Shown here one piece after another: positions 52,869-61,992 of a DNA stretch of 63,087 bases. The stretch is from Promethearchaeota archaeon (GTDB taxonomy: Archaea > Asgardarchaeota > Lokiarchaeia > Sigynarchaeales > SOKP01). The notes beneath the pieces were generated by a model. It was not told the DNA's origin. It did no database searches and worked only from the letters and a program-made list of their open reading frames with translations. A program made the position numbers and the translations under genes. Where the stretch lies: NCBI GenBank assembly GCA_019058515.1, contig JAHPYY010000185.1, positions 1-63,087 of the forward strand, given 5' to 3'. Within the stretch, counting starts at the first letter, position 1, and every line of letters starts with the position of its first letter.

Positions 52869-55772
52869 ATGAGCGGTAAAAATTACATCAGATTTTTTGA
52901 GACAATCGGGACTAATGATGTGCCAATCGTTGGCGGAAAAAACGCGTCGTTAGGAGAATTGCTTAGTTTTGGGATTCCAGTTCCGCTGGGTTTTGCCGTG
53001 ACTGCTTCAGCTTTTGACTATATTCTCGAGTCTAACGACTTACTCTATAACAACGAAGTGATCTCCTTAAAAGAGTACATTGCGTTTCAAATCAAAATGA
53101 TTTCTCAGGAACTTCAAAACGAAGATATTAAAAGTATTCAGGTTGTTGATAAAATATGTACGAATATACGCACTCACATAGAGCAAGCTAAAATCCCTGA
53201 TAGTCTTAGAGACGAGATTATTGAAGCCTACCACGAACTTTTGGAGAAGATCGAACACGAGTCTACTTTTGCGGTTAGAAGTTCTGCAACGGCTGAAGAC
53301 TTACCAGACGCCTCCTTTGCTGGGCAACAAGACACCCACCTTAACATTACTGGAGATGAAGCGATCGTTGAGTATATTTTAAAGGATATGGCGTCAGTTT
53401 TCACTACTCGAGCAACTGCCTATCGGGAAAGAGCGGGATTTGACCACTTCTCCGTCAAATTAAGCGTTGGGGTGCAAGAAATGGCTGGAGGATTGCAAGG
53501 AGTGAAAGCTTCGGGTGTTATGTTTACTGAAGATCCCGATTCTGGAAATCCAAATGTGATCGTCATTCGAGGAACCTGGGGATTAGGAGAATTAATCGTT
53601 CAAGGAATAGAAAAAGGAGATGAGTTCATAGTTTTCAAGCACAGTCCCAACAAAATGAGGATAATTAGTTGTAGTCCTGCAAAAAAGGAAAAAACTATGG
53701 TGTTTGACCTCGAGAAAGGAGGTACGATTACATTACCGGTAACTGAAGAAAAACAACGGGAAATATGCTTAACAAACAAACAAGCTTTAAGTTTAGCAGC
53801 TTACGCTCAAAAGATTAGAGAACATTACGGCAGAAGAATGGATATCGAATGGGCATTAGGCAACAACGAAAAGATTTACATAGTCCAAGCAAGACCCGAA
53901 ACAGTTCATAGCCAAAAAGGGGATAAAGAAGAAATTTTTTATTTAATTGAAAATCCCGAAGAACTAATCGAAGAGGGATATTTAATCGAGAACACAGGTA
54001 CTGCCATTGGTCGGAGGATAGGATACGGGCGTATAAAGATAATTGAAAACATAAATCAAGCGCATCTATTAGAAGAAGGAGACATACTCATAACCGAAGA
54101 AACAAATCCTGATTGGACCTCTTACATGCAAAACTTGGGAGGCGTTATAACAGAACGAGGAGGTCCAACTTGTCACGCGGCTATTGTTTCAAGAGAATTA
54201 AATATCGCATCCATAGTAGGAGCAGACGCGATTGTGGAGACAATTAAGGATAAGCAGAGAAATAGCGACATTGAAACCATTACCATCGATTGTAGTGAAG
54301 GGGAACCAAGAATATGGACCAAGGCAGTTGAATTCGATTCCGATACGATTGAATTTTCTCAGTTGCCTCAAACGAAAACGCAAGTATTAGTTAATTTGGG
54401 AATACCCAAAGGCGCATTGTCTGCCGGCAAGTATCCAGATGGAGCGGGATTAGCTCGCTTGGAGTTTATTATTAACGACGAGATTCAAATTCATCCTAAT
54501 TCCTTGTTAGATTTTGAGTCTCTTGTGGTACGACACGGAGTGCTGCTTGAACAGAGAAAAAAAATCGAAGGTCTAAAAAAAAGCGACCTATACTATAAAG
54601 ATCCCTTTAATGTAGAAATTGGCCGTTTAAAAGAAACCCTCGATAAAATTCAAGAATTGACTTATGGTTATGAGGATAAAGAAGAATTTTATGTTGAAAA
54701 GCTAGCTGAAGGTATTGCTACCATTGCCGCAGGCGTGTGGAAAGAGCTCCCTGACAAAATCGCGCCTTGCATTGTGAGATTATCGGATTTTAAAACAAAC
54801 GAATACGGTAATTTAATTGGAGGTTGGCTCTACGAAAGTGATGAAAATAATCCAATGCTAGGATTTAGAGGGGCTTCTAGATATGTTTCCGAAGAATTTC
54901 AAAATGCTTTTATCTTAGAGTTGCGAGCCATTAAGAGAGCGAGAGATTGGGGGTTGATAAATATTATTCCTATGGTACCATTCTGTAGAACTCCAGAAGA
55001 AGCTACGAAGATCCAAGGCCTCATGGTCGAAGAGGGATTAATTCGAGGAGAAGATGACTTGGAAGTCTATGTCATGGCAGAAATTCCTTCAAATATTTTA
55101 CTTGCCGATGTGTTTTGCCAATACTTCGATGGATTTTCGATAGGATCGAACGATCTTACCCAACTCGTGTATGGAGCTGGAAGGGATAACCAAAAACTGA
55201 TTCCATTATCCAAAGACTTCAATTACATAACAAATAGCGAAGCCATTCGCAGAGCGATAAGTCATTTGATTAAAACCGCTCACGAGTACGGCAAAAAGGT
55301 TGGAATTTGTGGACAAGCCCCTTCAGATGACCCTGAATTTCTTAGATTCTTAGTGCGTGAGGGTATTGATTCGATTTCTCTGAATTTTGATACATTTGCT
55401 CAGGGAAGAATAAATACATGGAGAACTGAAATAATCGAATCTAAATTAACAGATGCGAACAAAAATCAAGCTTACGAGTTGTTAAACAAGTGCGACGCTT
55501 TTATCGAAAAAATTCGTATTCCAAGAGGAAAATTACGAAATATGGTTAGGAAAGAAAGGAAGAGAGTATCAGAAAAGTTAAGAGACTACACTGATAAGTA
55601 CGATTCTCTTTTTGATGACATACACAAAACTGCCTTTGAACTTATCATTCAAATCAAAGAAGAGTCCCATAAATTCGCTGAATTTTACGACAGGTATCTC
55701 GCTCAAATTAATGAATTTCAGACCATAATCCCAAATTTATCAAATAAAGCCCGAGAGTTTGGCATTTTTTAA
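52869..55772 (+). CDS. ppsA: PEP synthase-like phosphotransferase with helical C-terminal extension
   Basis: A protein of about 967 residues. The N-terminal ATP-grasp part has VGGKNASLGEL and FAVRSSATAEDLPDASFAGQQDT. The phosphohistidine swivel has GGPTCHAAIVSREL with His436, and the C-terminal PEP/pyruvate barrel carries FRGASRYV, FSIGSNDLTQL and GICGQAPSD with Cys814. Together these define pyruvate,water dikinase (PEP synthase), which makes PEP from pyruvate and ATP for gluconeogenesis. Usual size is about 790; here about 110 extra residues after the barrel form long charged helices (about 855-967, coiled-coil-like). I start it at ATG 52869, five codons after an in-frame TTG (52854). Confidence 0.85.
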   Translation: MSGKNYIRFFETIGTNDVPIVGGKNASLGELLSFGIPVPLGFAVTASAFDYILESNDLLYNNEVISLKEYIAFQIKMISQELQNEDIKSIQVVDKICTNIRTHIEQAKIPDSLRDEIIEAYHELLEKIEHESTFAVRSSATAEDLPDASFAGQQDTHLNITGDEAIVEYILKDMASVFTTRATAYRERAGFDHFSVKLSVGVQEMAGGLQGVKASGVMFTEDPDSGNPNVIVIRGTWGLGELIVQGIEKGDEFIVFKHSPNKMRIISCSPAKKEKTMVFDLEKGGTITLPVTEEKQREICLTNKQALSLAAYAQKIREHYGRRMDIEWALGNNEKIYIVQARPETVHSQKGDKEEIFYLIENPEELIEEGYLIENTGTAIGRRIGYGRIKIIENINQAHLLEEGDILITEETNPDWTSYMQNLGGVITERGGPTCHAAIVSRELNIASIVGADAIVETIKDKQRNSDIETITIDCSEGEPRIWTKAVEFDSDTIEFSQLPQTKTQVLVNLGIPKGALSAGKYPDGAGLARLEFIINDEIQIHPNSLLDFESLVVRHGVLLEQRKKIEGLKKSDLYYKDPFNVEIGRLKETLDKIQELTYGYEDKEEFYVEKLAEGIATIAAGVWKELPDKIAPCIVRLSDFKTNEYGNLIGGWLYESDENNPMLGFRGASRYVSEEFQNAFILELRAIKRARDWGLINIIPMVPFCRTPEEATKIQGLMVEEGLIRGEDDLEVYVMAEIPSNILLADVFCQYFDGFSIGSNDLTQLVYGAGRDNQKLIPLSKDFNYITNSEAIRRAISHLIKTAHEYGKKVGICGQAPSDDPEFLRFLVREGIDSISLNFDTFAQGRINTWRTEIIESKLTDANKNQAYELLNKCDAFIEKIRIPRGKLRNMVRKERKRVSEKLRDYTDKYDSLFDDIHKTAFELIIQIKEESHKFAEFYDRYLAQINEFQTIIPNLSNKAREFGIF

Positions 55773-56048
55773 CAATTTCTACAAAAATAAGGAATTTATT
55801 ATTGTAAAAGATACATTTAGTATGAACTAATTAACCGATTCTAATACCTAGATCAGAGAATAGAAAGTTTCTTAAATCTTTGTAAACGTATTAGAAAGAT
55901 CAGCAATAAGATCTTTGAGTACTTAAGAATAAGTGCTCTTGGAGCGATATTACGCTGACCTTAACAAAACAATAAAAATTAAATTTTACTATATATTTCT
56001 CTACTCAAGATTAAATTGATACAGCATTCTAAGAAGTGGGTTTTTAAA

Positions 56049-56321
56049 ATGGCAGAATTCACTGAAGAAATTAAAAGCGCTTTTGCTAATGTAACTGTAT
56101 TACTTGAGGGAATGTTGAATGATAGAAGTGTTCCCCGAAATATAAAGAGAGTGGCTAAACTAGGAATTGCTGAACTTCAAAAGGAAGATGAGACTCCTGG
56201 AATACTGGCAAGTAATGTAATGTACATGATCGACGATTTAAGCCAAGATCCAAACATCCCTCTTCATTCAAGGACCACAATTTATCGGATCCTTTCAATC
56301 TTAGAGGGCGTGAAGGATTAA
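56049..56321 (+). CDS. UPF0147 family protein
   Basis: A 90-residue, all-helical archaeal protein. Its pattern EEIKSAFANVTVLLEGMLND, then VPRNIKRVAKLGIAELQKED and YMIDDLSQDPNIPLHSRTTI, matches the UPF0147 family, which is widespread in archaea and uncharacterised (structured as a helical bundle). I choose ATG 56049 as the start because the family begins there (MAEFTEEIK); an in-frame start at 56016 would add 11 residues with no family counterpart. Confidence 0.85.
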   Translation: MAEFTEEIKSAFANVTVLLEGMLNDRSVPRNIKRVAKLGIAELQKEDETPGILASNVMYMIDDLSQDPNIPLHSRTTIYRILSILEGVKD

Positions 56322-56546
56322 CTTTAAGCTTACTAAATGCTCCTTCTTGCAATTTTAAGTGTTTTTATGTAATTTCTTAAGCTGTTCGTAAATAGCGTTT
56401 GAATGTCACTTATTGTGTATATATGAATTCAATAAAATTTTAAATTAGTAATATATGATCAATTCGGTATAAGATTTTAATTTAAAGGAACCATTCCAAA
56501 ATATGAAAGATTTACAAACCGATCTAAGAGAACTAATATTCTTCGC

Positions 56547-57593
56547 ATGAACGACGAATTAATTTCTGGCTATGTCTATGTGGAATTTGACGACATCCAA
56601 GGAACCCTTCCTATAATATGGGAACCAGGCGCCATTTCAGAGGAAATCCGAATGCTGGTAGGGATTAAAGCGATTTCGCTTTTGACGGGAGAACAAGGAT
56701 ATATCCCTCACAAACTCGTTGTTTTACCCTTTCCTTCACGCAACCTGAAAGGGATACTCAAATTTATCCAATGGGAAGATGAATCGCGTCGAGGGGGAAT
56801 TGGAAAATCTGTTGTTGTGTTTTTATTTGACGAGATTCACGACTTAATATTTTACAAATACAGCGCGTACTTAGAGTCCGCTTTTGAAGAAGCTGCAGAA
56901 GATCTTAAACTATGGGAACTTAGCGACCCTTCTCACCAATATGTCCCCGAAGTGCTTGGAAAGTTAAGGCAAAAAGTGATTTCAATTCTAGAGAAACTTA
57001 AGCTAAGAGAAGAATATCGCAGTAGCACTGGTGAATTTCCAGAAAAAAGCATCAAGCAGGAGGATGTAGATTTTAAATTTAAACTGGTGGTTTGCGGAGA
57101 TCCAGGAGTAGGAAAAACCTCTGCTATACTCCGTTTTACCGATAACGCGTTCACTGCTAACTATATCCCAACTTTGGGAGTTAATATAAGCGAAAAAATC
57201 TTGAACTTAGATGAGAACCTGGTTTTTCTGTTAATTTGGGATATAGCGGGACAGATTAAATTTATGCATTTGAGAAAACACTTTTATCAGGGAGCAGAGG
57301 CAATTTTGTTGATATTCGATCTTACAAAACAAGGCTCATTGGATTCCATAGACAAGTGGTACCAGGATATAAAGAAAAATCTAGAAAATAAAGAGGATCT
57401 CATCGGATTTTTGGTAGGAAATAAAAAAGATTTGATCGATGAACGAAGGATTAACGAAGACAACGCTAGAGAACTTGCTGAAAAATTAAGTTTAAGGTAT
57501 ATTGAAGTATCCGCTTTAACCGGAGAAAATATTAATTATGTTTTTAGAGCTATAGCTCAAAATGTTTACGACAGCATTTTGTCGGATATGTAA
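56547..57593 (+). CDS. Longin-like / Rab-like small GTPase fusion
   Basis: A 348-residue protein starting at ATG 56547. Residues 1 to about 140 carry the same longin-like pattern as the Arf-type paralogues: LPIIWEP, IKAISLLTGEQGY, VVLPFPSRNLKGILKF and VVVFLFDEI. Residues about 177-348 form a Ras/Rab-type GTPase with G1 GDPGVGKT (184-191), switch I YIPTLGVN, G3 WDIAGQ, G4 NKKD and G5 SALTG, all canonical. There is no C-terminal cysteine motif for prenylation, so membrane targeting, if any, must come from the N-terminal domain or a partner. The same domain thus appears on GTPases of two subfamilies. Confidence 0.87.
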   Translation: MNDELISGYVYVEFDDIQGTLPIIWEPGAISEEIRMLVGIKAISLLTGEQGYIPHKLVVLPFPSRNLKGILKFIQWEDESRRGGIGKSVVVFLFDEIHDLIFYKYSAYLESAFEEAAEDLKLWELSDPSHQYVPEVLGKLRQKVISILEKLKLREEYRSSTGEFPEKSIKQEDVDFKFKLVVCGDPGVGKTSAILRFTDNAFTANYIPTLGVNISEKILNLDENLVFLLIWDIAGQIKFMHLRKHFYQGAEAILLIFDLTKQGSLDSIDKWYQDIKKNLENKEDLIGFLVGNKKDLIDERRINEDNARELAEKLSLRYIEVSALTGENINYVFRAIAQNVYDSILSDM

Positions 57594-57693
57594 TACCTAT
57601 TAAAATGCAATGCTAATTTTACACTTTCTAAATAAGAATTAAATATTGGTTGAATATATCTTATTAAATAATTCATTTTTTAGTTGATTTATT

Positions 57694-58266
57694 ATGGAAT
57701 TTGAAAAAGTTGTTTTTGAAAGAAGGACTATCCGTCGGTTTAAACCTAAAGAAGTTGCAGTAAGCCTTTTGGAAAAATTGGTAGATTATGCTCGAGTCGC
57801 CCCCACAGGAAGTAATATCCAAAGCATTGAGTATATTTTAATCTTGAGCAAGGATGTAAGAGAAAAGTTATTTTCCATGATATATTGGGCGGGATCCCTA
57901 GCTAAAGATCAAAGAACGCCAGAGAAAGAGAGAACACCAATGGCTTACATTGTCGTTTTAGTGAATAGGAAGGTTAAAAAAGGAGCAGATTTTGATGTTG
58001 GAGCTGCTGTGCAAAACATCCTATTGGGCGCCACATCTCACGGTTTAGGCGCGTGTTGGATGGGAGCAATTGAAAAAGATAAGATTAGAACTCTTTTAGA
58101 AGTTCCAGATTTTTATGAGGTCAAGTTCGTCATCAGTCTGGGATTTCCAGACGAGAAATCTGTAATCGAACCGTTTCAGGGCGATTTTAAGTACTGGAAA
58201 GACGAGGAAGGGACCATGCATGTTCCCAAAAAATCTGTTAAGCAGTCGATATTTTCTGTAAAATGA
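57694..58266 (+). CDS. Nitroreductase-family flavoprotein
   Basis: A 190-residue FMN-dependent reductase starting at ATG 57694. RRTIRRFKPKEVAV is the FMN-phosphate/arginine motif, APTGSNIQSIEYI the substrate/flavin loop, and GAAVQNILLGATSHGLGACWMGAI the C-terminal signature. The length and overall form are normal for small archaeal nitroreductase-like proteins, which reduce nitro compounds, quinones or unknown substrates with NAD(P)H. It follows the longin-Rab-like gene by about 100 bases on the same strand, with no evident functional link. Confidence 0.88.
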   Translation: MEFEKVVFERRTIRRFKPKEVAVSLLEKLVDYARVAPTGSNIQSIEYILILSKDVREKLFSMIYWAGSLAKDQRTPEKERTPMAYIVVLVNRKVKKGADFDVGAAVQNILLGATSHGLGACWMGAIEKDKIRTLLEVPDFYEVKFVISLGFPDEKSVIEPFQGDFKYWKDEEGTMHVPKKSVKQSIFSVK

Positions 58267-58383
58267 ATCAGTTTAAAGATCTGTTTTTTTCTGTATCCTT
58301 ATTTTTTTCTTTTTATATAGATGTAATGCATTTTATGGAATAATCACTTAATAAAGAAAAGCAAGCATTTAAATAAAGATAAA

Positions 58384-58596
58384 TTATCGTATAAATTGAA
58401 AAAGATGAAAATATTTCATTTTTTTCAAACACCACATTTTAGGCGAAAGTTTAAAAACTTTCGCTGCTTCAAAATCTTTCATTTTGGTTTTAGCGGTTTT
58501 GACAATTTTGTTAATAATATAGTAATTCATTAACTTTGCATCAATCAGTTCGCTTGAATCTATTTTTAAACGAAGCCATCGTTCTTTCTCAATCAA
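58384..58596 (-). CDS. Possible small protein, 70 residues
   Basis: A small ORF in a gap of about 430 bases, predicted helical and lysine-rich (AKLMNYYIINKIVKTAKTKM, then AAKVFKLSPKMWCLKK). I recognise no family. It may be a genuine small protein or the end of a decayed gene. An overlapping ORF at 58589-58810 is a shadow of the amidohydrolase and was not listed. Confidence 0.3.
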   Translation of the reverse strand: MIEKERWLRLKIDSSELIDAKLMNYYIINKIVKTAKTKMKDFEAAKVFKLSPKMWCLKKMKYFHLFQFIR

Positions 58597-58694
58597 TTCG
58601 CTTTATAGTTTTGAATGTTCCATAAATAAGTCCTTTCTTTGAGTACCAATAAAGAGTAATAAAAGAAAATGGAGTGGTTAGATTTATTTTAAAG

Positions 58695-60128
58695 CTAGTT
58701 TTTGTTTCTAGATAACCTATGATATGGCGGTTTGAGTCCTTTAGGGAAAGGAGATTTGTAAACTCTCTCTTTATGTTGTTCCTTAAACTCAGTTTTCGCT
58801 TTTTGGACAAGTTCAGGATTTCTCATGAATTCGATCGCTGATAAAGCCATGGTTTTAGCAGCATAAATCATTCCCTTATGACCAATGCTCATTCCAGCGC
58901 AAGCAGCTTGGAACCACGAGTGACCTGGAGTCCCTATAATGGAAGTGGCAGCCGTAAACTCTGCTAAAGGTACTTTCCAAGAAACATCTGCAACATCAGT
59001 AGAGCTAGGCATAGATTGACCTGAACCAAGTGGAGGGATGACTATAGTATTTAGGGGTTCACTTAAGACCTGATTAGCTAAATCGATTAAGTGTGGAGGT
59101 ACCAACTTAATATAACCCTCCATAGATCCTGCGGGTAAAGATTTTTGCATTTCTTTTGCGAATTCTCTGTCTTGTTCGTCGAAGGGAGGGCCTCGTCTTC
59201 CCATAGCTTTTTGAATGACTTCTTGAACCGTTTTATTGTATTTTGAGTTATAGGTTCCGGAAAGAAAGTCTATTTCCAATTTGGTTTCAGTCATAAGTTC
59301 AGCTCCTTTAGCAATCTTCACAATTCTATCGTAAATGTCATCTACTTGGTGGCGTTCGGGTGCTCTGACGAAATACCACACTTCCGCAAAGTCGGGTACG
59401 ATGTTCGGAGCTTTTCCACCGTCTGTTATTACATAATGAATGCGAGCGTCCGATATTACATGTTCTCTTAGGTAATTGCACCCAATATTCATAAGTTCGA
59501 CCGCATCTAGAGCACTACGACCATTATACGGGTCTCCTGCAGCGTGAGCGGTTTTTCCATAAAATTTAAAAATGACAGAGTTCATTGCTAAAGCGGACAT
59601 ATCGTTTAACATGTTTAAAAACGATGGGTGCCAGGTCATTGCAATGTCTACATCATCGAACAATCCACTCTGGATCATGTATCCCTTGGCGTTAAATGTC
59701 TCTTCAGCAGGACAACCGTAATATCGGATAGTTCCTTTCACTTCTCCGTCATCGATCGCTTGTTTAACTGCTAAAACCGCTCCAAGCGAACCCACTCCAA
59801 GTAGGTTATGTCCACAACCGTGCCCCGGGGCGCCTTGGATTCGAGGTTTTTCTATGGGACGAGCCTCTTGACTTAAACCAGGCAGCGCATCATACTCTCC
59901 CAAAATAGCAATTACAGGGCTACCACTGCCATATGACGCAACAAATGCGGTAGACATGTCCGCTACGGCTAAATCTACTTTAAAACCCATATCTTTAAGA
60001 GTATCACTCAATAATTTTGAAGAATTGTGTTCCTCAAGTGCCGTTTCCGCATATTCCCATATCTTATTGCTTATATTAATTAATCTTTCGCGAATTGATT
60101 CAATCCATCTAACATATTTCTTGTTCAT
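58695..60128 (-). CDS. AbgB-like M20-family amidohydrolase
   Basis: A 477-residue dinuclear-zinc M20 hydrolase similar to the p-aminobenzoyl-glutamate hydrolase B subunit. Metal-ligand and active-site motifs are visible: LGEYDALPG (about 77-85), PGHGCGHNLLG (about 100-110) and CPAEETFNAKGYM (about 148-160). The dimerisation-domain His lies in KTAHAAGDPYNGRSALDA. The final QSMPSSTDVADVSW and GTPGHSW complete the site. It starts at ATG 60128. Members cleave N-acyl or amide bonds of amino-acid conjugates. No partner (AbgA) is present. Confidence 0.88.
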   Translation of the reverse strand: MNKKYVRWIESIRERLINISNKIWEYAETALEEHNSSKLLSDTLKDMGFKVDLAVADMSTAFVASYGSGSPVIAILGEYDALPGLSQEARPIEKPRIQGAPGHGCGHNLLGVGSLGAVLAVKQAIDDGEVKGTIRYYGCPAEETFNAKGYMIQSGLFDDVDIAMTWHPSFLNMLNDMSALAMNSVIFKFYGKTAHAAGDPYNGRSALDAVELMNIGCNYLREHVISDARIHYVITDGGKAPNIVPDFAEVWYFVRAPERHQVDDIYDRIVKIAKGAELMTETKLEIDFLSGTYNSKYNKTVQEVIQKAMGRRGPPFDEQDREFAKEMQKSLPAGSMEGYIKLVPPHLIDLANQVLSEPLNTIVIPPLGSGQSMPSSTDVADVSWKVPLAEFTAATSIIGTPGHSWFQAACAGMSIGHKGMIYAAKTMALSAIEFMRNPELVQKAKTEFKEQHKERVYKSPFPKGLKPPYHRLSRNKN

Positions 60129-60233
60129 AATTAACCCTTTAATTTACCTCCTAACAAATAAAATTAATGATAATTTTAATATTAACAGGTTCGAAATTTA
60201 TGAAATGAATTTAAAAACCCTATTTCTGCTGAA

Positions 60234-61694
60234 TTAAAACTCGTGAGCTATCAAGTTATTTCTATTTTTTCTCCTAATTTTCCAAAAGGTCATAAATGTA
60301 AGAAACACAAGCGATACGAGAGAGGATATAAAAATAATAAAGTTGAAACCATCAATTTCAGGGTGTTCACCTCCATTACCGTTTGGTTCGATTTGAACAT
60401 TAACGATTTTAAAGTAATCGCTAAAAGCATATGTAGAATTATCAGTAGTATCCATTAATTTAATTTGATAGAGAGTAGAGTTGCTTAGATTTGTTGGAAT
60501 GCTCCAATTATAAGTACCTATATTTATAGCGGATTCTGAAATAGAAATTTGATGAGAATTGTTCAAATACAGTTCGATTTTCACGTTCGAAATATTACCA
60601 GTAGATGTCCAATGTAAAACCACTTCATTGCCAGTTTCCCAGATATCCGTCGAATTAGGGTTTACAATTACAATTTGCTTTTCATTCTGCTGATAAATCT
60701 CAAAATAATCACTGTAATCGAAAACTGATGAATCAGAGTAATCTTCTATTCTAATTCGATAATCAGAAGATTCTTCTAGGTCTGTTTGAACCGTCCAGTT
60801 GTATGTTCCGTCGTTAATAGTGGGTGATACTATTGTAAATAGTTGAGTGTCCTCTCTATATAATTGAATTGTAACCGATTCGATACCCCCCGTAGCCTCC
60901 CAAGATATTTCTTCAGTAGAACCGATTAGCCATGAACTACCTTCTGACGGTGTAACAATAGTGAGAGAGTTGATGCTTGGACTATAAATTTCGAAAAATT
61001 CACTTGTGTCGTTTATAGAATCATCAGAAGCATCTGAAATTCTTATTTGATAATCAGTAGAGCTAGCTAAATTAAGAGGAATATCCCAAGCAAAACTATT
61101 GGTATTTGTCACTGAGTCTGTAAGCGTTTCAACTAATGTCTCAGAGGATAAAAGCTCTATTTTTACGCTAGAGATACTACCAGTTGATGTCCACACAATA
61201 TTTTCGGTTGTACCAGTTTGCCATCTTGATCCTGAGTCTGGAATGTAAATTGTTAACGATTTTTCTCCCTTAATTTCAAAGTAATCGCCAAAATCCGACA
61301 CGGTCTCATCAACATCTTCAATCATAATTTGATAATCAGATCTAGGATAATCAGTCACAACAAGAGGATCGATCTCCCAATCCCAAGAGCCAACGGTAAA
61401 TTCTCCAATATAAAGCGTGTCTATGAACTCATCGTTTTTATAAAGATGGATCATAAAAAATGAAAAATCTCCTTCCCAAGTCCAATTTATCGTTTCTGTA
61501 CTTCCAACTCTCCATGAACTAGTGCTATTAGGACTCAAAACAGTAATGCTATCTACTGAGTGTCGTAAATCTTGCGTTCCGTGTTCATTCATCGATTTAA
61601 CTGGTGCCATACTGAAAACAACTGAAATTTCACTAAAATAAAGTAATAAAATACAAAGTATTATCAATCTACCGATTTTAATGTACTTCTTCAA
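60234..61694 (-). CDS. Surface protein with four Ser/Thr-rich KNH-like beta-sandwich repeats
   Basis: A 486-residue secreted protein starting at ATG 61694. A signal peptide covers about residues 8-30. Four repeats of about 91 residues follow (50-141, 146-236, 243-333 and 340-430). Each has a P-S/N-x(3-5)-W-x(2)-G-(S/T)-x-E start, W-(T/E)-x-(T/E)-G, a strand such as VKIELY, and the closing DYxIRIxDxxD, then (D/E)YFEI. This matches the Kre9/KNH or Ser-Thr-rich GPI-anchored family pattern known from fungal and other surface proteins. A C-terminal membrane helix (about 451-471) and basic tail KIRRKNRN anchor it, with no PxF-CTERM sorting signal. A structural or adhesive outer-surface role is likely. 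Confidence 0.83.
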   Translation of the reverse strand: MKKYIKIGRLIILCILLLYFSEISVVFSMAPVKSMNEHGTQDLRHSVDSITVLSPNSTSSWRVGSTETINWTWEGDFSFFMIHLYKNDEFIDTLYIGEFTVGSWDWEIDPLVVTDYPRSDYQIMIEDVDETVSDFGDYFEIKGEKSLTIYIPDSGSRWQTGTTENIVWTSTGSISSVKIELLSSETLVETLTDSVTNTNSFAWDIPLNLASSTDYQIRISDASDDSINDTSEFFEIYSPSINSLTIVTPSEGSSWLIGSTEEISWEATGGIESVTIQLYREDTQLFTIVSPTINDGTYNWTVQTDLEESSDYRIRIEDYSDSSVFDYSDYFEIYQQNEKQIVIVNPNSTDIWETGNEVVLHWTSTGNISNVKIELYLNNSHQISISESAINIGTYNWSIPTNLSNSTLYQIKLMDTTDNSTYAFSDYFKIVNVQIEPNGNGGEHPEIDGFNFIIFISSLVSLVFLTFMTFWKIRRKNRNNLIAHEF

Positions 61695-61992
61695 ATGAAA
61701 ATCTACCAGTGCTTTATGTCTATTTCTTAATTTTGAAATTAGTATTTACTAATTAATCTTTTAAATAATTAATTTTCTATGGGTAATGATATTAACTTAT
61801 ACTAAAAGAAGGATGGGACTATTATCCCATTATCTTTCGCGTTTGTCATAGGAAAAGAAAAACTTAAATACGAGTAAACAAAATTTTAAATCACTTAAAA
61901 TGTCGAAATTCAAAACGTAATTTGACATTTTAGCTTAAAACTATTTGGACTTTGTTTCCAAAAAAACCTAAAAATGTGGTGTTTGCTAAAAA

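Noticed and set aside
58589..58810. 73-codon minus-strand ORF overlapping the amidohydrolase 3' end
   Set aside because: It is in another frame of the amidohydrolase gene with atypical composition; a shadow ORF.
60180..60200. GGTTCGAAAT resembling a tRNA T-loop
   Set aside because: No acceptor, D or anticodon stems can be formed around it; the surroundings are plain AT-rich intergenic DNA.
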